From assembly GCA_016946835.1 (NCBI GenBank), contig JACVTC010000029.1:520001-567500 (forward strand): a stretch of DNA of 47,500 bases, given 5' to 3'. Below, piece after piece: positions 37,307-46,517 of this stretch. Numbering within the stretch: position 1 is the stretch's first letter; each line of letters starts with the position of its first letter. The position numbers were made by a program, and so were the translations under genes. Source of the DNA: Neocallimastix lanati (nom. inval.). Taxonomy: Eukaryota; Neocallimastigomycota; Neocallimastigomycetes; Neocallimastigales; Neocallimastigaceae. The notes beneath the pieces are model-generated. The model made no database searches, was not told where the DNA came from, and saw nothing but the letters and a program-made list of their open reading frames with translations.

Positions 37307-38520
37307 CTTATAAAAGATATTGTATGAGACAAAATCGTTACATGGATTTATTTATATTATTAACTTATATCAACCAATAATTAATCTCTAAGTAAATTAA
37401 ATAATATTAACAAAGATATAAAAATATGAAATAAATTTAATGTGAAAATTATCACTTTGAAAATATATATCTAATATTAAATAAATATTTTAATAACTAA
37501 AAGAAATAAATTTTTTGTAAAATCATAATTTTATTTTCTTAATAAAAATAAATAAAATACAATAATTTAAACATAAATCTTTATTTTAATTTATAAAGTG
37601 AAACTTTTTCAACTTTATTTTTTTAACAGATATTAAAAATTTACTAAAGAGTAATACTGATTTAACTAATACAAATTTCATTTTTTATTTATTCACAGTT
37701 ACATTAAATTACAATAATAATCACGAAGATAAAACATTTTAATCGTATATTAGAACAAAATCATCGAAAATCTAAAATTAAAAATTATAATTTGATATTT
37801 TAACAAATAAAATTCCGGTTTATATGAATTGTACAATATTTATACATGGGAATTTACTCTTTAATAAACCATTTCCTTTGAATATATGAAATAAAATTTA
37901 TAATATATAATATTTATAAAGATTTAAGCTATCATATATTAAACTTTTTTTTTGCTAAATCACAAAACCTATTATTTAAAGTATAGTTTTAATACATATT
38001 TTTATATATCAAACCTTATATATATATCAATAATAATAATAATAGGGGAGATTATATTCAGATAATCCATACAAACTAATTTAAAATATAATGTCCCAAA
38101 TATCAATGGAAATAAAATAGATTGGTAATTCCTGACATGAAATGGGTGCATTCTAACAAAAATAGTATTATTAAATCTATCATGAAATGGGCTTAGACGG
38201 TAACTATTTTAATATAATCATAATAATACAAAGCCTTCTTGATGAAAGGTATTATATAATAATAAAAATATCCATATGTTATATACAAATAGATGATCTT
38301 TATTCATCTACAAACTTACTGATTATAAAGTATACAAAAAGTTATAAATATTTAAATTTATCATTATTGTTTTAATGATGATAAAATTCAAATATATAAA
38401 ATTCCTTTAGAAATTTGGAATTTAGGCAGAAGTTTTTATCATAAAATAAGTTATCATGTCTTATGTAATAATTTCTTTTAATACCCATTTTATAATAAAT
38501 ATTTTTTTACTATATTAATA
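37307..38520. other. Intergenic, AT-rich
   Basis: No gene recognised. 38045-38180 is somewhat more complex (contains ATGAAATGGG twice, at 38137 and 38181) without a convincing frame. Confidence 0.4.
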
Positions 38521-38524
38521 ATAT

Positions 38525-39319
38525 TTTGTTTCGGTTTAAAATGATACTCATAAGTACAACCAAAAGCTGTAGCTGGTCTTATACCCATATTATAAATTTA
38601 TTGTTTATTAAAAAGATTTTCAGATATTCTTAGAATTTTTCCATTTTGAATTGAATACATTTAAATATCATTATCCTTTTTATTAAATTTTTTTTTATTT
38701 AATTTTTATTAAAAAAAATTATTAAAAACAATTATTAAAGAAAATTATTAAAAGTTACTATTAATAATTATGTATGTGGAATTAATTAATTATTTATTTA
38801 TATATAAATAAAAAAAATCATTTATTACTTCATAATTACCAGTAAAATTAGTATATAAAAATCGCTCATCATATAGTTCTTCAACTTCTTTTTTTGTAAA
38901 TTTATTCTTATATAACTAATTTAAATCCACTTTATTATAGTCTAATACTATATAAGGTTTCTTTTTCAATTATTCTACTTCTTCATCAGTTATATTCCAA
39001 TTTATATTAGACTTCTCAAAAATTTCTTCTAAATTAATTCCAGTAATTTTAAATAATCGTACCAGCAACAATGCAATATAAAAGCCAGTAATAATTCGTG
39101 TTAATTATCAGCCCAACCGACATTTTTAACTGCTTTTATTATTAAATATTTTTTATGAGGTGAATTTTCCATTTCTTTATAAAATTCATTATATTGTTTT
39201 TGCCAGAAACTACAATATCTATAATAATTGTACTTGAATTAAAATATTCATCGTATATTTCATTCTCTTTTTCTTGTTCTTTTTATGTTTCTTTTAGTTC
39301 ATTTAATAATTCAATACTG

Positions 39320-39335
<16 letters not shown>
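38525..39335 (-). pseudogene. Fucosyltransferase-like glycosyltransferase pseudogene
   Basis: The minus strand gives HKKYLIIKAVKNVGWADN, then after a frameshift TRIITGFYIALLLVRLFKIT and GINLEEIFEKSNINWNITDE, then PYIVLDYNKVDLN. A separate downstream stretch (38528-38590) reads MGIRPATAFGCTYEYHFKPK. A G-x-G/A-D-(R)-x-x-G block followed by an ALLxxRLFKI helix, and a C-terminal RPA.AFGC.Y..F.PK block, resemble xyloglucan-type or O-fucosyltransferase folds. At least three in-frame stops and one frameshift are present. The family assignment is by pattern only. Confidence 0.4.
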
Positions 39336-39355
<20 letters not shown>

Positions 39356-39968
39356 CAATTTATCATTCGAAATTAAATATTTATTAATTTTTTCTGATTT
39401 ATTATCATGATTGTCCTTCTGTCTAATAATTTTTCTTGTTTCTTTAATAATTCTAAACTTACAAGTTTATTGAAAAGATTTTATTTAGTCATTACCATAT
39501 TGAAAATATATTATTATATTAATAAAAAAATTTTTTTTATTATTATTAATTGAAAAAATTTTTTATATTATTGAGCTAAAAATATTTTATATACTGTTAT
39601 AGTCATTTAGATTAATATCTAAAATCATAATGACATTGAAAATATTATATAGAAAGTTTTTATATTTAAAGTTAATCGATAAATTTTTCAAAATACTTTT
39701 TTTATGATTTAAAAATTTATATAATATACAATGTAAATACATAATAAATTTAAATTGTTTTAATGTCATTTTTATATAATGAATTGTGTTTTTCAGATAT
39801 TATTTTATTAAAATAAGGTTGAGAAAAAAAAAACAAAAGACATTTATTATATGATTTTTTGAAATCCATAACCATAAAAGCACATATTCTTTAAGTAGTA
39901 ATAATTAATTTTATGTATTATTATATAATATAATATTTAATAGTATAGAAAATAATATTATTATATAT

Positions 39969-40212
39969 TGTTAGAAAATAAGATTTATATCTTATTATGT
40001 TAACTGTAATAATTATAAAGAGTTACATATTTCTATTTTATATATGGATTAAGGCTTATGTAAGATGGATACATATTACATGTATTTATATATCTTAAAT
40101 GTGACTTAATAATATTAGAAATAACTTAATACATGAATATTCTAAGAACTATTACATTAGTAATACATTATTAAATATTAGGAATTAAAACATAAATTCA
40201 TATATTCTAACA
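39969..40212. mobile_element. Solo LTR, Copia type
   Basis: Begins TGTTAGAA and ends with its exact reverse complement TTCTAACA. It is 244 bp long and flanked by a 5-bp direct repeat TATAT (39964-39968 and 40213-40217). Terminal TG..CA, the 8-bp inverted ends and the 5-bp target duplication are LTR hallmarks. No internal Copia domain is attached, so LTR-LTR recombination is likely. AT-richness lowers the weight of the duplication. Confidence 0.65.
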
Positions 40213-40217
40213 TATAT

Positions 40218-40811
40218 CAATAATATATCATGAAAATCAAAAAATAATTAAGGTCCTTATTTTGAAAAAGTAAATGAAATATTAAAATTTAAAAAAATTC
40301 TTTAATAATCATAAATAAATATTTATTAGAATTAATAATTTTTTTTTTGTTTTTAAAAAAAATTATTAGTAAATATATATATAAAATTAAGAAAAAAATA
40401 TAAATATGTATATATAAATTAATACATATAAAATAACTCTTATTTATAAAAAAAATTATTCCTATAATAAAAATTTAAAGTATAATTAATATAAAAGAAT
40501 AAGCTAATTAAATAACATTTTTTATTGTTTAATTGAAATATTTTAAATAATTAATAAAATATATTAAAATAAAGAATAAAATATTATATATATAATATTA
40601 TAAAATTTGTCAATTAAAAACTTCTTTAATTTTGATATTACATTAATAAATTTTTCGATTTTAAAATTAAAAATATTTTATTAAGGGTTAGGGTTTAATT
40701 TTTTTTTTAAAACAACAAAAAGAAATAAATTTTATTTAAAATATTTTCAAATCTAAATATTTTAATTTATTTTTAATTTTTATTAAAATCAAAAGAAAAA
40801 AATAATAATTA
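40218..40811. promoter_or_regulatory. Presumed promoter/5' region of the GT2-pyruvyltransferase gene
   Basis: AT-rich, no gene. AGGGTTAGGGTTT at 40684-40696 is a short telomere-like motif about 125 bp upstream of the start codon; in some fungi and plants such boxes sit in promoters. Function is not shown. Confidence 0.3.
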
Positions 40812-40829
40812 ATGAGTCAAAATGAATAA
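40812..40829 (+). other. Five-codon upstream ORF overlapping the main start
   Basis: ATG AGT CAA AAT GAA TAA at 40812-40829, one frame off, overlaps the main ATG at 40822. A scanning ribosome starting at 40812 would end 8 nt past the main start. Confidence 0.4.
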
Positions 40830-42858
40830 GATATTTCATATTATTCGATTATTAATTTTTTTTATTTCATATGTTCAGTCAGAAAATGAAATTAACGAGG
40901 TATCAATTAAGACAGCAATATGTGCTATAGCTAAAATGGAAAATGATTACATTAATGATTGGTGTCGATATCATTTCAATTTAGGCTTCGATGATATATA
41001 TATCTATGATAATAATGATGAAGATTATGAGCCTGTTGAAAGAAGAATTGATAAAGATATTCTAACAAAGGTTCATATAATAAAAGTCCCAGGAAAAAGA
41101 AAAAATTTTCAGATAAATAGCTATAATTCATTTATAGAAGAAAATTATAATTTGTATGACTGGTGTGGATTTATTGATTTAGACGAATTCTTCGTTCTTA
41201 AAAAATGGAAAAATATAAAAGAATTTTTATCACAAAAAATATTTGATAAAGCAGAAGAAATAAAATTTGAATGGCACATTTATGGTGATAATGATGAAAT
41301 AAAACAAAATATAACTATACCTATATACGACAGAATTCAAAAAGAAGTATTTCCAAAATATAGAGGACATCATCTTAGTAAACCAATCATTAAAGGGAAA
41401 AAACGCTTTCGTTTTGTTGATCATCATCATGCAAGAAATATGGATAAAACATTTTGTAAACAAGTCAATATATATGGGGAAAATTTAACTAATAGAAATC
41501 AAACTGTGGATAAAAGATATGAAGATGCCTATATAGCTCATTATATGACGAAAACTTTAGATGAATTTATAAATCAAAAATTTAAAAGAATTGAATATAA
41601 TAATTATGAACATCCAACAACTTTAATGTCTAAAGAAGAACCTTTTAAAAGATTTCAATACTTTTTTAATATTAATAAACTAACATCTGAGAAATTGGCT
41701 TATATTAAAGAAAAACTAAATGTTGATTTTATTGAAATTGAAAATAACGAATATAAAATTTATGAGCCAGAAATAAAATATTGGAATGAAAAACCAAATG
41801 CTGGTGATTATTTCGCTATTTATTTGGCAGATAAATTAAAAATAGATAGAAGAAGTAGTCTAGCCATTACAGGAAATATATTATCATTTGATATAATAAA
41901 ACACACAAAATATTTTTGGGGATGTGGTTTAAGCAATGGAAAAGATCCTCTCATCACGGATGTAAATAGATATTATGCTGTTTTAGGAAAGAAATCATTA
42001 GAAATTTTAAGCAAATTTGGTGATGTTTCCAAGATTGTAGAATCCAATCCTTCACTGCTAGCCTCTTTCCTTTATAAACCAACAATGAAAAAGAAATATA
42101 AATTATGTGTAATATCCCATTGGCAAGACTATGACTTATTAAAAATATATGCTTCCAAAGAAATTAATGTGATTCATATGAAAACAAATAATGTAGAATC
42201 AATTTTAGAAAAAATAAATGAATGTCAATTGACAGTGTCTACTTCATTTAATGGATTAATATTTTCTCACTCTTATGGAATTAAATCAATAAAACTAAAT
42301 ATTGAAGAAAATATAAATGCTTCAATGTTCAAATATGAAGATTATTATTCATCTATTGATAAAGAATTTAAGCAGATTAATTTGGAAGAATTAGACATCA
42401 TCATCACTTCAGACGAAAAATTACAACAATTAAAAGAAAGTATTTCCATTCCATCATCTTTAGATGTCGTAAGAAAACAATTAGAATATCTTAGCGTTTG
42501 TCCAGTTAAAAATATATTTAGTAATATGAAAAATATTATATGTACTTTTATTAAAAACGATAGTAAAATTGAACAAAAAAAAATCATTGAATGGATTAAT
42601 TATCATATTAATATAGGATATAGTAATGTTTTTATTTTTAACACAAAAATAACTTTAAATAATATTGAAGACTCTATAGATAAGCAAATTAAAGATAAAG
42701 TACACGTATTTAATATTTTATATGAAAAAAATATTCAAAACAAAATATTTTCTTATTTTTACCAATATATGAATCGTTATTTTGAAAGCGTTACCTTTAT
42801 TGAGAGTGATAAATTCATAAATTTAAAGCAAAATGTAAATGATATTACAAATGAATAG
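40822..42858 (+). CDS. GT2-type glycosyltransferase / polysaccharide pyruvyltransferase fusion
   Basis: An intronless 678-aa ORF. Residues 1-20 are a signal peptide or type II anchor ending YVQSE. Residues about 30-255 form a Glyco_tranf_2_4-like domain: ICAIAKMENDYINDWCRYH, LGFDDIYIYDNND, the acidic FIDLDEFF (117-123), then the AHYMTKTLDEF end block. Residues about 320-500 form a polysaccharide pyruvyltransferase domain: WNEKPNAGDYFAIYLADKL, ITGNILSF, GCGLSNGKD, a GD-x(7-9)-P loop, VISHW and TVSTSFNGLIFSHSYGI. Residues 570-678 repeat the first half of the GT2 domain (IICTFIKNDSKIEQKKIIEW to FIESDKFI) and stop. Pyruvyltransferases move pyruvate from PEP to a sugar as a ketal. The likely site is the secretory pathway and the product a charged wall or surface glycan. 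Bacterial origin is possible given the absence of introns, unlike its neighbours. Confidence 0.8.
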   Translation: MNKIFHIIRLLIFFISYVQSENEINEVSIKTAICAIAKMENDYINDWCRYHFNLGFDDIYIYDNNDEDYEPVERRIDKDILTKVHIIKVPGKRKNFQINSYNSFIEENYNLYDWCGFIDLDEFFVLKKWKNIKEFLSQKIFDKAEEIKFEWHIYGDNDEIKQNITIPIYDRIQKEVFPKYRGHHLSKPIIKGKKRFRFVDHHHARNMDKTFCKQVNIYGENLTNRNQTVDKRYEDAYIAHYMTKTLDEFINQKFKRIEYNNYEHPTTLMSKEEPFKRFQYFFNINKLTSEKLAYIKEKLNVDFIEIENNEYKIYEPEIKYWNEKPNAGDYFAIYLADKLKIDRRSSLAITGNILSFDIIKHTKYFWGCGLSNGKDPLITDVNRYYAVLGKKSLEILSKFGDVSKIVESNPSLLASFLYKPTMKKKYKLCVISHWQDYDLLKIYASKEINVIHMKTNNVESILEKINECQLTVSTSFNGLIFSHSYGIKSIKLNIEENINASMFKYEDYYSSIDKEFKQINLEELDIIITSDEKLQQLKESISIPSSLDVVRKQLEYLSVCPVKNIFSNMKNIICTFIKNDSKIEQKKIIEWINYHINIGYSNVFIFNTKITLNNIEDSIDKQIKDKVHVFNILYEKNIQNKIFSYFYQYMNRYFESVTFIESDKFINLKQNVNDITNE

Positions 42859-44360
42859 AATACTTTTTGTTATATTTAATATTTATGGAAGATATATATT
42901 AATTTTAATTTAAATATGAAATATAAAATGCTTTTTTTAAACAAAATTATAAAATATCCAACAATTTAAATTTACTGTTATAATTTGTTAAAATTAACTA
43001 ATTATAATTTATAAATTATAATTTTTTCTATTAATAATATAAATTGTTTTCCCTATATTTATTTTTATGAAATCCATTAATTGGAATAATAATTTTAAGT
43101 TAAAATAAAAGTTTATAATTTTTTTATTTATATATATTTTAAATTATCAAAAAAAAAAATTATAATTGTTTTTAAAATATGTATAGTTGAGACTTTATAA
43201 TATATAAAAAAAATTTACTATAAAAAAGCTATTTCTTTAAAGAAAATAAATATTTAAAAATATCTTTTTTTTTTTTATTATTTTTTTACTTTATTTAAAT
43301 AAAAATTAATTGAAATTTTCTTTTTTTTTTTATAATATTATTATTATATTCTTATTAAAAAATTAAAAGAGAGTGAGGATCGCAATATCAAATTAATAAA
43401 TTTTTTTTAAATATTTTACAATAAGAACGAACTATTAGATACCAAAAAATATTAAGAAAATTAGATATATTTTATTTTTATATTTTATAAATAATATTTA
43501 ATATTTGTTAGAATATAAAAAATAAATATTTAATAATGATTTTAATAATGACTTTTATAAAACTAACCTAATCAGAATATTATTTTATTTTAATAAAATA
43601 TATAACAGAAATAAAATGTAACTTTGATAAATAACTAACATACTATTATAATTATATCAATCGTTATATATACATGTTCCTTCTTGGTGGAACTTTAGCT
43701 TTAAATGAGCTTTTTTCGATAGTGGGGAAAAGAGACAATTGAATGAACTACTTTTCAAAGGTTCATCTGAGTTACCTGTTCCAAAAATTGTGGGTTTGGC
43801 GGAATTCTAAACTAATACAATACCTATCATAAGTAGTTCTTTTGAGCTATTATTTGATATGTATTGCAAAATACTATACTTAACCAAGAGCGTAGGGTTA
43901 ACCCTAACCCCTCAATAACTATAAAATATTTTATAATATAAATTTCTTTAACAACTCCTTTCAACAAAAGAGAAAATTAGATGTTTATTTCTAGAATATA
44001 ATATACAAAAATTTACCATCTAAAAATAATAATATGAAATAAATTTAATATAAAAGATTTTCTATTCGAATCCTACATTTTAATAATAAAATATTCTTAA
44101 TAAAAAAAAATATTATAAAATATAAGTTAAAACTTTAAATTTTAAGTATTTAAAATTTAAAAGATAAAATTATATTTTTTTATTAAATAATTTATCACAT
44201 TTAGTTCAAATTTTAAAATTTCTCTTTTTTTTATTTGTATATTTTCATTCTATATAATTAAAAATCATTTGTATTTAAATTATCTCTATTCTGTCTAAAA
44301 TTTAATTTTTAAATTTTATAATATGATAAAAATTAAAATTTTATTATTTAACATTTTATT
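42859..44360. other. Intergenic between convergent genes
   Basis: Mostly AT noise. 43675-43890 is a more complex patch (plus strand begins MFLLGGTLALNELFSIVGKR; minus strand includes KPTIFGTGNSDEPLKSSSFN) with stops, unrecognised relic. It abuts a telomere-like motif TAGGGTTAACCCTAACCC at 43893-43910. Confidence 0.4.
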
Positions 44361-45566
44361 TTAAGGTTGAATCTTTATGGATAATTGTTGTTCTTTTGGT
44401 AATTCATAATATTTTAAAACTTCCTTACGTATTTCTTCATTTGTTTTCGAATACCAACCTTCATCATTTTTTGTTTCATTAAGAAATTTTTTGAATGTTT
44501 CACTTTTATTTTTATATCCATATCCCATTATATGAAATAAAAATTCACCTTTCTTAATATGTCTATTATTAAACCATTGCTGAGGAACAATAACATAGTG
44601 TTCAGTTTCGTTTGATTCAATTAAAATATTATTTAATGAAGTTTGATCAGAATGACGAATTTCTTTTTCTTTATTAAAATAGGGATAACTAATTGCTCTT
44701 ATTAATAAATTTAAGGACCACTCATGTACTCTAATGAAAAAAATACCTGCATTTAATCCACAACAATAATTTTTATTACCTAAATAATCAATAGCTGAGA
44801 TTATATGAACATTACTCATATTATCATTTGGTAAAAATACTTCTAATTTAATATTTGGATTAAGAATTATAACATCACTATCAACCCAACTTTTTATAAA
44901 AATTTTAATAATTAATTAATAACATTTATATAAATAAATTTAATTTTAAAGCAATTATTATTATAAATATTAAAATTTTTTTTATTTTCCTTTTTTATTT
45001 TATTCTTATTTTTTATATATTATTACAATCTTTTAAAAATAATACTCACAATATCCAGTCATATTTTTTAGATTTTAACCCTTCAATCATTTTTTCAATG
45101 ACACTAAATAATTTCATAAAAAAGATTTGTCTACCAGGTGAATAATTAATATTATACAATTGAAATTCATAATTGTGTAATTTTGCATACTGATAAAATT
45201 CACTAATTGAATGTTCTGATAGTGTATTTACATTAATTTCATCATAAAATGAAACAATAGAAATTTTTTCTTTTTTTAGTTTCTAATAAGACAAAACAAA
45301 AATGAATTAAAAATAATTTTTAAACAATATAAATTATTAATGAATTATATACCTGAAATAATATATATAATTGTTATAATATTATTTTTTTTGTAAGTTA
45401 TATTACTAACATTATTTTTAATGCAATGATATTTAATATGTAGATATTTAGGAATATCATTACAATAATTATAAAAAAAATGTTTTGTAGGAATTATATT
45501 ACAATAATTTTTGCCTTCACATAATTTTTGAACATATTTAATAGGATCATAACCACAATTATGATC
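44361..45566 (-). CDS. GT34 galactosyl/mannosyltransferase with N-terminal lectin exon, 5' end disrupted
   Basis: Exons 45353-45566, 45050-45269 and 44361-44889 join in phase (320 codons plus stop). Exon 1 encodes a Cys-rich piece, YVQKLCEGKNYC ... CNDIPKYLHIKYHC, matching the second half of a galactose/rhamnose-binding SUEL lectin. Exons 2-3 are a GMA12/MNN10 (GT34) domain: FYQYAKLHNYEF, KYDWIF then WVDSDVIILNP (metal-binding DSD), LNAGIFFIRVHEWS, DQTSLNNIL, PQQWFNNR and FHIMGYGYK. The DSD block is reached only across the phase-2 intron 44890-45049. GT34 enzymes add alpha-galactose or alpha-mannose in the Golgi. Upstream the frame meets TAG at 45567, inside a perfect inverted repeat, and no start, signal or anchor segment is seen. 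The locus may be a pseudogene or may use another first exon. Confidence 0.75.
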
Positions 45567-45580
45567 CTATTAAATATGTT
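45531..45580. repeat. Perfect 22-bp inverted repeat in the lectin exon
   Basis: Arms 45531-45552 and 45559-45580 are exact reverse complements (AACATATTTAATAGGATCAT...), loop CCACAA. The lower arm is lectin coding sequence and the upper arm is its mirror copy, which introduces the stop at 45567-45569. Confidence 0.95.
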
Positions 45581-45644
45581 TCTTACTAAAAGATATTATA
45601 TGAGGATTAAAAATTATTAAATATTTAGTAATAAATTAAATGAT

Positions 45645-45737
45645 TTAATATTCGGATTATTTGTGAAATTTATACAGTATTTTTTAGTACCTTTTTAGTA
45701 TTTTAATATTCTTATTACGTTATTCCAATCTTCCATA
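45645..45737 (-). pseudogene. Short Copia RT/RNase H junction relic
   Basis: The minus strand reads MEDWNNVIRILKY, a stop, then KGTKKYCINFTNNPNI. The same stretch in the 46.5-kb element reads MEDWQNVLKIIKS then NPNI, and Copia elements generally have a LKYLKGTK block here. It ends about 65 bp from the inverted repeat that breaks the GT34-lectin gene. Confidence 0.75.
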
Positions 45738-46432
45738 GTAGATTCCTTAATAAAATTATGAATAAATCACATAACATAATTTATCAAATGTATTAAAATG
45801 AAATTATGAAGTCATTCAATGAGTAAAAAGGAATTAATAAGTCAAACTTTTACAAATCAAAATTATAAATAAATTAAATAATATCAATAATTTATTATAG
45901 TTTCATATTATAATATTTAATATAATTAAAATAATAATAAATTAAGTCAAATATAAATAAACATTCAAATATGAATTTTTAATATAATAAATTATATTAA
46001 TATATTAACCAAGAATCAACAGAATTAGATATTAATAATCCCATTTCTTAAAGCTACTAAAATATTTTGTATTATTAAAAACTAAAATAAACAATTATAA
46101 TCAAATTAAAATAATACTAAAAATTTTTAAATTTGAAAAAAGGCTTCAAAATAGCTGGAATAAGAAAAAATCAAGAACAAGTTACATATTTTTAAGAACA
46201 ATTTTAAACATTAAATATAAAAGCTTTAATTTAGGTAATCTGAAAAATAACTTTTAATTAGTTTTATTTATTTTTATAATTATTAATAAAAAAGATTAAG
46301 AAGAGAATATTTTATTTTTAAGGATCTTAGAACAATTTATATCATTCATGAAACAATACATTAATTTATTCATAACAAATATTTGGATGTATTTAAATTA
46401 ATAATAAAAATGAATGTTATTTTTATTTCCAA
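45738..46432. other. Intergenic / possible degraded 3' LTR
   Basis: No gene seen. On the minus strand the sequence following the polypurine tract starts TTGGAAAT, as a Copia LTR might, but no matching LTR end could be found. Confidence 0.35.
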
Positions 46433-46445
46433 TATTCCCCTTCAA
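46433..46445 (-). promoter_or_regulatory. Probable Copia polypurine tract
   Basis: The minus strand reads TTGAAGGGGAATA about 70 bp downstream of the RNase H stop codon, directly before a TTGGAAAT LTR-like start. Position and composition fit plus-strand priming. Confidence 0.5.
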
Positions 46446-46517
46446 GTAAAACTTTATAAATTTAATTTTTTTTAAAGTTATAATTGAATGCATTGAATCT
46501 GTAGAGTATATAAATAA

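Noticed and set aside
43507-43610. Another LTR beginning TGTTAGAATA
   Set aside because: Only the first bases resemble the solo LTR; no matching end and no target duplication.
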